Positions 54,596 through 63,897 of a DNA stretch of 64,000 nucleotides are shown piece by piece (position 1 is the stretch's first letter; each line of letters starts with the position of its first letter). The translations under genes and the position numbers were made by a program. The notes below the pieces were generated by a model. That model had not been told where the DNA came from, did no database searches, and saw nothing but the letters and a program-made list of their open reading frames with translations. This DNA comes from Neotamlana nanhaiensis. Lineage in GTDB: Bacteria > Bacteroidota > Bacteroidia > Flavobacteriales > Flavobacteriaceae. The stretch is from positions 62,001 through 126,000 of the forward strand of contig NZ_JTDV01000016.1 in NCBI RefSeq assembly GCF_000943555.1. Direction: 5' to 3'.

Positions 54596-57001
54596 ATGAG
54601 GTGCTTTTTCATTACTTGTTGTGCGTTGTTGTCAAGCTTTTTACAAGCGCAGCAAATAAAGGTTTTAAATTCTACAACCAGCGAACCACTTTTTGGAGTC
54701 GCTATTTATAATATAGATAAAACTAAAAGCACGATCACTAATTTTAGGGGTGAAGCCAATATTTCAGATTTTTCAAATAATGAGGTTATTTACTTTAAGC
54801 ATCTTTCCTATGTTTTAAAGCGCGTAAAAAAGAGTAGTATTGAAAACAACAAAGTATTTTTAACCCCTAATACGCAAGGTTTAGAAGAAGTACTAATTTC
54901 AGCATCTAAATTCGAGCAAAGTAAACGCCATATTCCTCAAAAAATAATTAGCATTAATGCTGAAAGCGTTGCGTTTAATAACCCACAAACAAGTGCCGAT
55001 TTATTAGAGCAAACGGGGCATGTGTTTGTACAGAAAAGCCAATATGGTGGTGGTAGCCCCATGATTCGTGGGTTTTCAACAAACCGATTATTAATTACTG
55101 TTGATGGTGTACGTATGAATAATGCCATTTTTAGAGGTGGAAATCTGCAAAATGTAATATCTATCGATCCATTTTCAATTCAAAATACCGAAGTTACATT
55201 GGGCGCTGGTTCTGTAATTTATGGTAGCGATGCTATTGGTGGTGTTATGAGTTTTTATACCCAAAAGCCTCAATTATCTAACTCTAATAAGTTGTTTTTT
55301 GATGCCAATGTTCTTGCTCGATATGCTAGTACTAGTAACGAAAAAACAGGACACATCGATTTTAATTTAGGTTACAAAAAATGGGCATTTTTAACCAATG
55401 CAAGTTATTCCAATTTTGATGATTTGCGTATGGGTAGCTATGGGCCAACAGAGTATTTAAGACCAGAATATGTGGTTACAACAAGTAGTGGTGATCAAAT
55501 GGTGCAAAATGATAATCCGTTAATTCAGCGATTTTCGGGATATAGCCAAATAAACCTCATGCAAAAGGTGAAATTTCAACCCGATGAAAATTTAAACTTT
55601 AATTTAGGATTGTTTTACACCGAAACTTCAAACTACTCGCGTTACGATCGTTTAATTCGTTATCGCGGAAATAATTTGCGTTCGGCAGAGTGGAATTACG
55701 GCCCTCAAAAATGGTTTATGTCCAACTTACAAGTAACTAAATTAAGTAGCCGTCCAATTATTTACGATAAGATAAAAGTAACAGCAGCTTATCAAAATTT
55801 TAAGGAAAGTCGAATGGATAGAGATTTTCAAGATACCGAACGAAATATAAGAGAAGAAGCTGTTGATGCCTTTTCCTTTAATGCCGATTTTGAAAAGGCT
55901 TTACGTGCTAAAACCGAATTATTTTATGGAGCCGAATATATTTATAACAAGGTAAACTCAACTGGGGAGGTTCAAGATATTGCGGCTAATACAAGCACGC
56001 CTACCGTATCAAGATATCCCAATGGTGCCACATGGCAATCTGCAGCGGTTTATAGTAGTATTAAGTACAAGCCTAACACGAAGTTTGTATTACAGTCTGG
56101 ACTGCGTTTTAATCATATTGATTCTGAAGCCGATTTTACCGAAAACAACACATATTTAAACTTGCCTTTTTCAACAGCTAAAAACACTTCAGGAGCTTTA
56201 ACAGGTACTGCCGGTATAACTTGGTCCCCAAACCAAACTATTCAATGGAAATTAAATGCATCATCGGCCTTTAGAGCACCTAATATTGATGATGTTGGCA
56301 AGGTGTTCGATTCCGAACCAGGTTCGGTAGTAGTGCCTAACGAAAATTTAAAACCAGAATACGCTTATGGCGGTGAATTAGGTTTAAAATTAGATTTTAA
56401 TAGTATTGTAATTTTCGATTTAAACACTTACTACACCTATTTAGATAATGCCTTGGTGCGTCGTGATTATAATTTGAATGGTGAAACCGAAATTATGTAC
56501 GATGACGAACTTAGTAACGTACAAGCTATACAAAATGCATCGAAAGCATGGATTTATGGTTTTGAAGTAGGTGCAAGAGTTAATTTTACCGATAGATTAA
56601 AACTAACATCGCAATATAATATTGTTGGCGGTACCGAAGTAGATAATGGTGTTGAAGTACCGATTAGGCATGCTTCACCAAGTTTTGGTAATGCCCATTT
56701 GGTATTTACAGCAAACAAGTTTAAAGTAGATGCTTTTACTAATTTTAGTGATGGTTTTTCGTATTTACAGTTAGCACCATCGGAGCAAGAGAAAGACTAT
56801 ATTTATGCTTTAGATGACAACGGAAACCCATACAGCCCGTCGTGGTACACACTTAATTTAAGAACTCAATACCGAATAACAAATGCAGTCACTATAACTG
56901 CTAGTTTAGAAAATATAACTGATCAACGGTATAAAACGTATTCATCGGGAATTGCAGCCGCTGGTAGAAACTTAATTCTGGCCTTGCATTATAACTTTTA
57001 G
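54596..57001 (+). CDS. TonB-dependent outer-membrane receptor
   Basis: This 801-residue receptor has a signal peptide ending near Leu-Gln-Ala-Gln and a carboxypeptidase-like regulatory domain (about 20-95). The plug (about 110-220) shows Pro-Met-Ile-Arg-Gly-Phe-Ser-Thr-Asn-Arg and Ile-Thr-Val-Asp-Gly-Val-Arg-Met-Asn-Asn motifs. A 22-strand barrel follows to the terminal Tyr-Asn-Phe. It lacks a T9SS tail and is not followed by a SusD-like partner, so it is more likely a metal, haem or siderophore receptor than a glycan one. The ligand is not shown by the sequence. It ends at a strong terminator. Confidence 0.93.
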   Translation: MRCFFITCCALLSSFLQAQQIKVLNSTTSEPLFGVAIYNIDKTKSTITNFRGEANISDFSNNEVIYFKHLSYVLKRVKKSSIENNKVFLTPNTQGLEEVLISASKFEQSKRHIPQKIISINAESVAFNNPQTSADLLEQTGHVFVQKSQYGGGSPMIRGFSTNRLLITVDGVRMNNAIFRGGNLQNVISIDPFSIQNTEVTLGAGSVIYGSDAIGGVMSFYTQKPQLSNSNKLFFDANVLARYASTSNEKTGHIDFNLGYKKWAFLTNASYSNFDDLRMGSYGPTEYLRPEYVVTTSSGDQMVQNDNPLIQRFSGYSQINLMQKVKFQPDENLNFNLGLFYTETSNYSRYDRLIRYRGNNLRSAEWNYGPQKWFMSNLQVTKLSSRPIIYDKIKVTAAYQNFKESRMDRDFQDTERNIREEAVDAFSFNADFEKALRAKTELFYGAEYIYNKVNSTGEVQDIAANTSTPTVSRYPNGATWQSAAVYSSIKYKPNTKFVLQSGLRFNHIDSEADFTENNTYLNLPFSTAKNTSGALTGTAGITWSPNQTIQWKLNASSAFRAPNIDDVGKVFDSEPGSVVVPNENLKPEYAYGGELGLKLDFNSIVIFDLNTYYTYLDNALVRRDYNLNGETEIMYDDELSNVQAIQNASKAWIYGFEVGARVNFTDRLKLTSQYNIVGGTEVDNGVEVPIRHASPSFGNAHLVFTANKFKVDAFTNFSDGFSYLQLAPSEQEKDYIYALDDNGNPYSPSWYTLNLRTQYRITNAVTITASLENITDQRYKTYSSGIAAAGRNLILALHYNF

Positions 57002-57008
57002 AGAAATA

Positions 57009-57044
57009 AAAACCGCCATAATGCTTTAACATTATGGCGGTTAA
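57009..57044 (+). terminator. Terminator after the TonB-dependent receptor gene
   Basis: A perfect 13-pair stem (57011-57023 with 57030-57042) surrounds the loop CTTTAA. The U-run is weak, but the stem is very strong. It also lies near the end of the converging T9SS type A gene. Confidence 0.75.
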
Positions 57045-57086
57045 TAAATTAAGTTCAGGGGAAGATATTAAACCTTTATTTATAAT

Positions 57087-59354
57087 TTATTTTATAGCTT
57101 TTTTATTGATTATTTTACCACTGTTTAATTCAACTTTAGCAATATAAATCTTGTTTTTAAGCTCTGAAAGCTGATAGGTTTCAGATTGGTTTTTACCCTT
57201 TAAGTTGTATAGTTGACGCCCAACTAAATCGAAAATTTTAACCGATTTTATGGTTTCGTTACCCGAAACACTAAACCTAATATTATCGTTTTCTAAATTA
57301 ATAATATCTAGTTGGCTGGTTTGCGCCTCAAAAGTTTCAGCCGTTAACACAGTTTCGTTAAATACAATTTCAAAACGGTCGTTATATACGCCTGTTTCAG
57401 AAGTAAAGCTATAATCGCTATTACTTAAATTGTGGACTTTGTTTAACAAGTTGTCTTTTAAAATTACGGCATTATTTCCTAAAAATTCACCTTCAAAATT
57501 AGCTAACGATAAACTATAAATAGTAGGTTGGTTAATTTTTGTACTAAACCCAAGTTTAATAATTTCATCGTTAGTTAAGCTACTCGTAGGTTTACCTTGA
57601 ATGGCGAATTTTGTACTTTCGTTTTCAATGCTTGTATATAAAGCAGCTGGTAATTCATGTATAGAAAGTCGTGGTGCATCGTAGGCTAAAGCATCCATTC
57701 CATTAGTTGCGCCATCAACATAAGCTACTAATATTTGGTTAAACACACCGTTGTCTGATGTTAGATTAACCCACAGTCTGTTGCCCGTAAAGCTCTTACC
57801 TTTAGAACCACTTGTTTTAAAAAACTGACTGTTACTTGAGTTATCTGCCATACGCATAGCGTTGGTAAAGGTTGCAGTTCCACCTGCTCCAACTCCTGCT
57901 ATAAAAAAGCCTTGACCTGTAGGTATGTATTGCAAAGGAATAGTTCCTTCTCCACCTGGTGACGTAGCAACACCTCCAGAACCTGTTGAATAAATAGCAT
58001 AATCATTTTTACTAAAATTTAAGTTTTGGTTACCGGCATTTCCAGCATCTGGCGGTGAGGCTTGCGACCAAAAATAAGCGGCCCCCTCTACCACACTACT
58101 ATTAGCAGCATAGAAAGCATCAAAATCAATAGCCGATGGATATGGGTTACCAATAAAATTCCAGTTTTGCGCTGGTGCAACGTTGGCAGCATTTGTATAA
58201 ATAGGCACTGGAACATCACCTGTATTAAATTCACCTTCAAATGCAGCTGTACCAGAAGCTCCAAAACCGCTTGGGAAAAAGCGCGATTCAGTTACCGCAT
58301 AACCAACTCCCGGTATCATGGTATCGCCACCATACGCATATTGCCAGTCATTATTATCATCATCAATATCATCACCATTAGTATCAACGAAATTTGCACC
58401 ATTAAACCAAAAACGTCTATCTCCATCTACATCTGGAAAAACATTTCCTATAGTTTCGTCAACAACAGGAGAACTCCAATAGGTATAAAAATACCATTGA
58501 TCTTTTGGAGCAGTTAATTTATTTACTCTAGCTGTTCCTGTAAGCGTAAATAAACCTGCATCATCATTTTGTACAAAATTACCCTGTGTTTCTACAACAA
58601 TATTTCCGTTTATAGTTACGTCATTCTCCACTTCTACAAAAGTGCCATTGCCTACATTTAAATTTCCATTTACTACTAAGCTACAGGCACTAAAACTACC
58701 ATGTGTACTGGTGTTATATACATTGTCAAGAACTGCGCTTATTGTTAAATCGGGACCTGTACCATTACTCCAATTGGTACCATCCCAAGTTATTGTGCCT
58801 CCTGGACAAGGCAATAAGGAAACTGTTCCATTAAAAACAAAGTCATTAATACTAAATGTTCCTGTGCCGGCAGACCCACCCCATCCATAAATTCTAAAGG
58901 TTACCGCAGTAATGTTTTGATAAATAATATTGGATAAATCAATTGTTGTTCCTGTTTCGTTGGGGGTGCCAATATTTGTTGTATAGCCATCAATACTACT
59001 TCTAAAAGCAAACTGATTTGGACCAGTTCCTGAGGCTTGTCCTGTATAAGCAAAACTAATGAAGTTTATTTCATAACCAGAATTAGAAGTTAATGTAAAT
59101 TCAAAATAGTCATTTGTATCAAGGGTCGGTGAATCCCACCCTCTAGCATTATATCTGTTAGATGAAGTGTTCCCTGAGATACCCGAACCTCTCCCTATAC
59201 CAGAAACACTAATGTTGGGATTTACTATTTGACCATTAGTGTAAGGATCGTCAGTATAAGGATCAACTCCAGTAATAGGATTTTCAAAAATACTTTGCCC
59301 AAAACCAAAATTAAAGGCAAAAAAAGCAAAGAATATTAGAGTAATTTTTTTCAT
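57087..59354 (-). CDS. Secreted protein with T9SS type A sorting domain
   Basis: This 755-residue protein starts with a signal peptide ending at Gly-Phe-Gly-Gln and ends with a T9SS type A domain of about 75 residues (Lys-Ile-Phe-Asp-Leu-Val-Gly-Arg-Gln-Leu-Tyr). In between are beta domains with an acidic Asp-rich loop (near 320-330) that may bind calcium, and a Trp-Asn-Phe-Ile-Gly-Asn-Pro-Tyr-Pro segment found in many large secreted Bacteroidota proteins. I cannot name an enzymatic function. It is transcribed alone and no consensus promoter was found upstream. Confidence 0.88.
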   Translation of the reverse strand: MKKITLIFFAFFAFNFGFGQSIFENPITGVDPYTDDPYTNGQIVNPNISVSGIGRGSGISGNTSSNRYNARGWDSPTLDTNDYFEFTLTSNSGYEINFISFAYTGQASGTGPNQFAFRSSIDGYTTNIGTPNETGTTIDLSNIIYQNITAVTFRIYGWGGSAGTGTFSINDFVFNGTVSLLPCPGGTITWDGTNWSNGTGPDLTISAVLDNVYNTSTHGSFSACSLVVNGNLNVGNGTFVEVENDVTINGNIVVETQGNFVQNDDAGLFTLTGTARVNKLTAPKDQWYFYTYWSSPVVDETIGNVFPDVDGDRRFWFNGANFVDTNGDDIDDDNNDWQYAYGGDTMIPGVGYAVTESRFFPSGFGASGTAAFEGEFNTGDVPVPIYTNAANVAPAQNWNFIGNPYPSAIDFDAFYAANSSVVEGAAYFWSQASPPDAGNAGNQNLNFSKNDYAIYSTGSGGVATSPGGEGTIPLQYIPTGQGFFIAGVGAGGTATFTNAMRMADNSSNSQFFKTSGSKGKSFTGNRLWVNLTSDNGVFNQILVAYVDGATNGMDALAYDAPRLSIHELPAALYTSIENESTKFAIQGKPTSSLTNDEIIKLGFSTKINQPTIYSLSLANFEGEFLGNNAVILKDNLLNKVHNLSNSDYSFTSETGVYNDRFEIVFNETVLTAETFEAQTSQLDIINLENDNIRFSVSGNETIKSVKIFDLVGRQLYNLKGKNQSETYQLSELKNKIYIAKVELNSGKIINKKAIK

Positions 59355-59446
59355 AGCTTAAGGGTTTTAGGTGTGGAACTTTTTAAAGAACCAGATTTGG
59401 CGTTTTATTTTAAATTATTATGGTTTCAATGTTTATTTTTGAGCAC

Positions 59447-59923
59447 ATGCAGCAACCCAAAAAAACATATACACTACAAGAGGCTACTAAAAAACTAGAG
59501 CATTATTGCGCATATCAAGAGCGTTGTCATCAAGAAGTACGAAAAAAATTAGTGACTATGCACATGATACCCGAAGCTATCGATGCGGTAATAGTACACT
59601 TGCTTCAACACAACTTTTTAAACGAAGCTCGTTTTGCCAAAACATTCGTTAGAGGTAAGTTTAGAATTAAGAAATGGGGGCGCCGTCGATTAACTTTAGA
59701 ACTAAAGAAAAAAGACATTAGCAAAGCTAATATAAATGAGGCATTTAGAGAAATTACAGACGCGGAGTATATCGAGGTTTTTAATGATTTAGCCGAAAAG
59801 AAAGCCAACAGTATTACCGAAAGTAATAAACTAAAGAAAAAAAAGAAGCTTGCCGATTACTTATTATACCGTGGTTGGGAATCGCATTTGGTTTACGAAA
59901 AAGCCAATGAGTTGTTTGGTTAA
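59447..59923 (+). CDS. recX: Regulatory protein RecX
   Basis: This roughly 158-residue protein is an all-helical RecX, which limits RecA filament growth. The conserved Tyr-Cys-Ala-Tyr-Gln-Glu-Arg-Cys segment, the Asn-Glu-Ala-Arg-Phe-Ala segment and the Trp-Gly-Arg-Arg-Arg-Leu segment are present. Two start codons are plausible: ATG 59420 (167 residues) and ATG 59447 (158 residues). The shorter form fits the family N-terminus better and I use it. It diverges from the T9SS type A gene and is followed by a hairpin terminator. Confidence 0.88.
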   Translation: MQQPKKTYTLQEATKKLEHYCAYQERCHQEVRKKLVTMHMIPEAIDAVIVHLLQHNFLNEARFAKTFVRGKFRIKKWGRRRLTLELKKKDISKANINEAFREITDAEYIEVFNDLAEKKANSITESNKLKKKKKLADYLLYRGWESHLVYEKANELFG

Positions 59924-59973
59924 GGTGGTGTTTTTTGCCATTTTATGTGTTTTAAATATGGCTTAAAAGCATA

Positions 59974-60024
59974 AAAAAGGAGGTCGTTTAAAAATTACTT
60001 TCTAGACGACCTCTTTGTTTTTTT
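59974..60024 (+). terminator. Terminator after recX
   Basis: AGGAGGTCGTTTA (59978-59990) pairs with TAGACGACCTCTT (60003-60015) through about eleven base pairs, and a T-run follows at 60018-60024. Together they look like an intrinsic terminator. Confidence 0.75.
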
Positions 60025-60185
60025 TAAACTGTAACAAAATCAAAGTTTTAGATACTCATAAGGTACAATATTTAAAAAAAGGTTCAAAAAAGCCTTGTCA
60101 TTATTTAACCTGTCATTTCAACTAAATTATTTGCGGAGTTATACAAATAAACTTACATTTAATTTATCATTTATAATTATTAGCT

Positions 60186-60812
60186 ATGCTCGAGTGGTTT
60201 TCTCAATTAGATTTTATTTCACAATTTTACTGGCTCATTGCCCTAATTGGTTCACTTGTTTTTGTTATTGTCGTGATTTTAGCATTCGCTGGCGGCGATA
60301 GCGACGACTTTTCTGATATTGATACAGAAATTGAAGCAGATACAGGTATTGGTTTCCAATTTATCACCTTTAAAAATCTTGTTGGGTTTTTTACCATTTT
60401 TGGTTGGAGCGGTATTGCTTGCTTAGAAGCTAACTTACCTTTACCAATGGTTTTTGTTATTTCTTTTGCTTCGGGTTTACTCATGATGACCATTATGGCG
60501 AGTATGTTTTATTTTATGAAAAAACTAACCGATAGTGGCACATTAAATTATAAAAACGCCATTGGAGCCATTGGTGAAGTATATTTAACCATTGGCGAAA
60601 ACCGCAGTAAAATGGGTAAAGTCTCAGTACGTGTTCAAGGATCGTTGCGCGAGCTTGACGCATTAACAGATAATTTTGAACCTTTACCATCGGGCACCAT
60701 AATTAAAGTGGTTGATGTAACAAGTAACGGTATTTTAATAGTAAACAAAACAATTAAATCTATAGAACCAACAAAACAAAAAACTTATGAAATTACTGAT
60801 GGCTCAAGATAG
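60186..60812 (+). CDS. NfeD-like membrane protein (YqiJ type)
   Basis: This 208-residue protein has three hydrophobic helices (about 15-35, 65-80, 85-110) and a C-terminal OB-fold-like domain (about 128-200). This is the layout of YqiJ-type NfeD proteins, which are usually encoded beside flotillins and are thought to help organise membrane domains. An acidic Ser-Asp-Asp-Phe-Ser-Asp-Ile-Asp stretch follows the first helix. The 3' end overlaps the flotillin gene by 26 bases, so the two are translationally linked. Confidence 0.88.
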   Translation: MLEWFSQLDFISQFYWLIALIGSLVFVIVVILAFAGGDSDDFSDIDTEIEADTGIGFQFITFKNLVGFFTIFGWSGIACLEANLPLPMVFVISFASGLLMMTIMASMFYFMKKLTDSGTLNYKNAIGAIGEVYLTIGENRSKMGKVSVRVQGSLRELDALTDNFEPLPSGTIIKVVDVTSNGILIVNKTIKSIEPTKQKTYEITDGSR

Positions 60813-62199
60813 CTATAACTTTGGCTTACCACTTACACTTATTTTTGCGGTATTATTTATTTTCCTTTTTCTTATTATTTTAATTAGACGCTACAAACGC
60901 TGTCCATCGGATAGAATTTTAGTGGTTTATGGTAAAGTTGGCGGCGGTCAATCGGCAAAGTGTATTCATGGTGGTGCTGCCTTTATTTTCCCTGTTATTC
61001 AAGATTACGAATTTCTAGATTTAACACCTATATCAATAGAAGTTAACCTTGTAAATGCGTTGTCTAAACAAAATATCCGTGTAAACGTACCATCTCGATT
61101 TACTATTGGTGTTTCTACCGAACCTGGTGTAATGCAAAATGCTGCTGAAAGATTATTAGGTTTATCTATGAACGATGTTCAAGAGCTTGCTAAAGAAATT
61201 ATTTTCGGACAATTACGCTTGGTAGTTGCCTCTATGGATATTGAAGAAATTAATTCGGATAGAGATAAATTTTTAACCAACATTTCGCAAAGTGTAGAAT
61301 CGGAGCTTAAAAAAGTAGGTTTAAAATTAATTAACGTAAACATTACCGATATTGTTGACGAATCGGGTTACATTGAAGCTTTAGGTAAAGAAGCAGCGGC
61401 GCATGCTATAAATGCCGCCAGAAAATCGGTTGCCGAGAAAAACAGAGATGGTTCTATTGGTGAAGCTAACGCTTTACAAGACGAAAGAACTCAAGTTGCT
61501 GCTGCAAATGCACAAGCCGTTGAAGGAGAGAATACCGCAAAAATTGCTGTTGCAAACTCTGATTCGTTACGTAGACAACGTGAAGCGGAAGCAGAACGTG
61601 TGGCGATTGCTTCAGAAAAAGTACAAAGCGCAAAAGCATTAGAAGAAGCATATGCTGCCGAACAAGAAGCCGAAACCGCAAGGGCAGACAGAGAACGCTC
61701 GTCTCAAATGGCCGATGTTATTGTACCTGCAGAAATAGATAAAAAGAAAGCCGAAATTGATGCTGAAGCTGAAGCTGAACGTATTAGGCGTCGCGCTAAA
61801 GGTGAAGCCGATGCGATTTTATTTAAAGCTCAAGCGGAAGCAAAAGGTTTATATGAAGTATTAACAAAACAGGCTGCAGGTTTAGATCAAATCGTTAAGG
61901 CTGCAGGTAACAACTCAAAAGATGCTGTGTTACTTTTAATAGCCGATAAATTACCAGAACTTGTAAAAACTCAAGCCGAAGCCATTAAAAATATTAAAAT
62001 TGATAAGGTTACTGTTTGGGAAAATGGTAGTAGTGAAAACGGCAAATCTTCAACTGCTAATTTTCTTTCGGGAATGTACAAATCGGTACCGCCATTACAA
62101 GAAATGTTTAATATGGCTGGTATGGAATTACCCGAGTATTTAAAAGGTAAAGATGTTGAAAAGCCTAACGAAACACAAGACGATAAACCATCGGCATAA
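60787..62199 (+). CDS. Flotillin family (SPFH domain) protein
   Basis: This 470-residue protein has an N-terminal membrane segment (about 11-30), an SPFH/band-7 domain (about 40-200) and a long Ala/Glu-rich coiled coil (about 205-385). The C-terminal 85 residues are less ordered. It corresponds to YqiK/FloT-type flotillins that oligomerise into membrane microdomains and support membrane-bound complexes. The partner NfeD-like gene overlaps its start. Two methionines (residues 1 and 5) could each be the start; I kept the first. A strong terminator lies 138 bases after the stop. Confidence 0.93.
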   Translation: MKLLMAQDSYNFGLPLTLIFAVLFIFLFLIILIRRYKRCPSDRILVVYGKVGGGQSAKCIHGGAAFIFPVIQDYEFLDLTPISIEVNLVNALSKQNIRVNVPSRFTIGVSTEPGVMQNAAERLLGLSMNDVQELAKEIIFGQLRLVVASMDIEEINSDRDKFLTNISQSVESELKKVGLKLINVNITDIVDESGYIEALGKEAAAHAINAARKSVAEKNRDGSIGEANALQDERTQVAAANAQAVEGENTAKIAVANSDSLRRQREAEAERVAIASEKVQSAKALEEAYAAEQEAETARADRERSSQMADVIVPAEIDKKKAEIDAEAEAERIRRRAKGEADAILFKAQAEAKGLYEVLTKQAAGLDQIVKAAGNNSKDAVLLLIADKLPELVKTQAEAIKNIKIDKVTVWENGSSENGKSSTANFLSGMYKSVPPLQEMFNMAGMELPEYLKGKDVEKPNETQDDKPSA

Positions 62200-62336
62200 G
62201 TTAGAATCAAATTAAAATCGCGAGATTATTTAAAAAAGCATCAATAAAAAAACAAGCCGTTGGTGCTTTTATCATTCAAAATTCCATAAGCATAAAATTA
62301 ATACAGTTTTTAAAGCAATTAATGATTCATTAAAAA

Positions 62337-62377
62337 TAAAATCCGAGAGATGAAACTAATCAAATCTCGGATTTTTT
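62337..62377 (+). terminator. Terminator after the flotillin gene
   Basis: AAAATCCGAGA (62337-62347) pairs with TCTCGGATTTT (62365-62375) through eleven base pairs, followed by T residues. It sits 138 bases after the stop and 84 bases before the converging barrel gene; the gap holds no other feature I can support. Confidence 0.78.
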
Positions 62378-62460
62378 ACTTTGTGTAGTAAAATTTACGA
62401 TTTCTAAATACGCTTAACTTAGGATAGATAACTTTTGTATTCTAAGCAATAATGTAGCTT

Positions 62461-62976
62461 CTATAAATTAAAAGTAGCTCCCAAATTTACAGATACTTGG
62501 TTGTGTAAAGTTTCTGGAGCTGTTAACGTATCTGAATTATATTTTGCAAATGGCACGTTAAGTTCTGTAAAAACTCCAAAACCATCACTAAAAAAGTAAC
62601 GCGCCCCTAAATGACCACCAAAATTTTTGAGACCTAAACTTAAACCTGGATATACATCAAAATTATCATCGATGTTAATTACGTTTCCTAGGTTGGCACT
62701 AAAACGAGCTCTAAGGTCTACACGGTCACCAAAATCGGCATTTAAATCATCAATTGCATTGTCTTTTAAAACTTCGTTTACGCCTAATAAATAGGTTGTA
62801 GTTAATCCAATAGAAATATTTTCGCCAATACCATAATCGTAACTTAAATTTAAACCTGTAGCATTATCTTGTACGTTTAAACCAACTTGAAACTTAGCAT
62901 CACCTTTGCCTTCAAATGCTTGGGCATTAATAAAAAGGGTACTTGTTAAGGCTAATAATAAAATTAAATTTTTCAT
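62461..62976 (-). CDS. Small outer-membrane beta-barrel protein (DUF6646-like)
   Basis: This 171-residue protein has a signal peptide ending at Phe-Ile-Asn-Ala-Gln. The mature chain alternates glycine-rich amphipathic strands typical of an eight-strand barrel and ends in Gly-Ala-Thr-Phe-Asn-Leu. The Phe-Glu-Gly-Lys-Gly-Asp-Ala-Lys-Phe-Gln start is one I associate with the flavobacterial DUF6646 family. Its role is unknown. A candidate -7 promoter box is present upstream on the minus strand. Confidence 0.78.
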   Translation of the reverse strand: MKNLILLLALTSTLFINAQAFEGKGDAKFQVGLNVQDNATGLNLSYDYGIGENISIGLTTTYLLGVNEVLKDNAIDDLNADFGDRVDLRARFSANLGNVINIDDNFDVYPGLSLGLKNFGGHLGARYFFSDGFGVFTELNVPFAKYNSDTLTAPETLHNQVSVNLGATFNL

Positions 62977-62999
62977 ATTATTTTTAAAGATTTGTTGGA

Positions 63000-63007
63000 C
63001 AAAGATA
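63000..63007 (-). promoter_or_regulatory. Candidate -7 promoter box for the small barrel gene
   Basis: On the minus strand these bases read TATCTTTG, matching TAnnTTTG, 24 bases before the ATG. A -33 element at normal spacing is not obvious. Confidence 0.45.
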
Positions 63008-63030
63008 TATATTTTTTCAAGTATAAAAAT

Positions 63031-63897
63031 TTACTTACTTAATTTTTTATGAGTTCGTGTAATGGCCTGTTGGTTTTTCCAGTCTATCCATTTTTGGCCT
63101 TTTAAACGACGCATAAAATTGTCGAGATAGCGCATAATAACAAGGTTGTAAATGGCCTTGCTAAAGTTTTTAGGGTTTCTGGCAACAGCGCGCAAACTCA
63201 TAGAAAAACCAGGGGTTTTGTAACGCATGTAATGCCAATAACCTTCTGGGATGTATAATACTTCGCCGTGGTTAAGTTGGCATTTCCAACCTTTAGCTTT
63301 TTTAAGTGCCGGCCATTTTTTTAAATCGGGGTTATTAAAATTTATGTCTTCGCGTGTAATTAACGAATGTGGTATTTTGTACAGAAAGTCGTTTTGTTTC
63401 TGATCGAATAGGATGCATTGCTTTTGTCCGTCGAAATGAAAATGAAAAATATTTGCTAAATCTATGTCGTAATGCATAAATGTATGCGAGTTTTTACCAC
63501 CAAAAAACAACATGGGGATACCTTTCATTAGGCTTAACCCAAAATCGGGAAATGTAAAATCGTTTTGTAACTGTGGTATTTCTTTTAGAGCATTCCATAA
63601 AAAAATGCGAAACTTGGTTGGCTCGCGTTTAAGTAAATCGATGTACTCGGCAAGTTTCATTCTGGCATGCGGTTGGTTAAAACCGTCTTCGTGACTTACA
63701 GGGCGGTCGTCGTACAAAGGTACTGTTAAATTACCTCCAACAGACTTCATATAGTCTAAATTCCATTTGGTATATGCTGGCCAATCTTTAATAAAACCTT
63801 CAATAACCACAGGTTTTTGTGGTTTAAAATAGTGTTTTAAAAATGCCTGTTTGGTAATGTGTTTTACGCGTGGAATATCTTGTAAGTTCAATGTCAA
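63031..63897 (-). CDS. Cupin-like/JmjC-type protein (Cupin_8)
   Basis: This 288-residue protein matches the cupin_8/JmjC-like family of putative Fe(II)/2-oxoglutarate oxygenases. Candidate iron ligands are a His-Tyr-Asp-Ile-Asp segment (about 141-145), giving HxD, and a distal His in Pro-Glu-Gly-Tyr-Trp-His-Tyr (about 220). Known relatives hydroxylate proteins or tRNA, but no substrate is evident here. It is upstream of the small barrel gene on the same strand, 54 bases away, so they may be co-transcribed or separate. The remaining 103 bases to the right edge hold nothing I can support. Confidence 0.85.
   Translation of the reverse strand: MTLNLQDIPRVKHITKQAFLKHYFKPQKPVVIEGFIKDWPAYTKWNLDYMKSVGGNLTVPLYDDRPVSHEDGFNQPHARMKLAEYIDLLKREPTKFRIFLWNALKEIPQLQNDFTFPDFGLSLMKGIPMLFFGGKNSHTFMHYDIDLANIFHFHFDGQKQCILFDQKQNDFLYKIPHSLITREDINFNNPDLKKWPALKKAKGWKCQLNHGEVLYIPEGYWHYMRYKTPGFSMSLRAVARNPKNFSKAIYNLVIMRYLDNFMRRLKGQKWIDWKNQQAITRTHKKLSK

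Noticed and set aside
58350-58385. ATC/ATT-rich short repeats resembling a microsatellite
   Set aside because: They encode an Asp/Asn-rich calcium-binding-like loop of the T9SS type A protein and are explained by codon composition.
58062-58517. A 151-residue plus-strand frame opposite the T9SS type A gene
   Set aside because: It is rich in Ile, Ser and Arg with no recognisable features, and it mirrors the Asp/Asn-rich coding strand.
59434-59441. A TATTTTTG box before recX
   Set aside because: It would place the transcription start at or after the preferred ATG at 59447, so it is probably a chance match unless the upstream ATG is unused and the message is leaderless.
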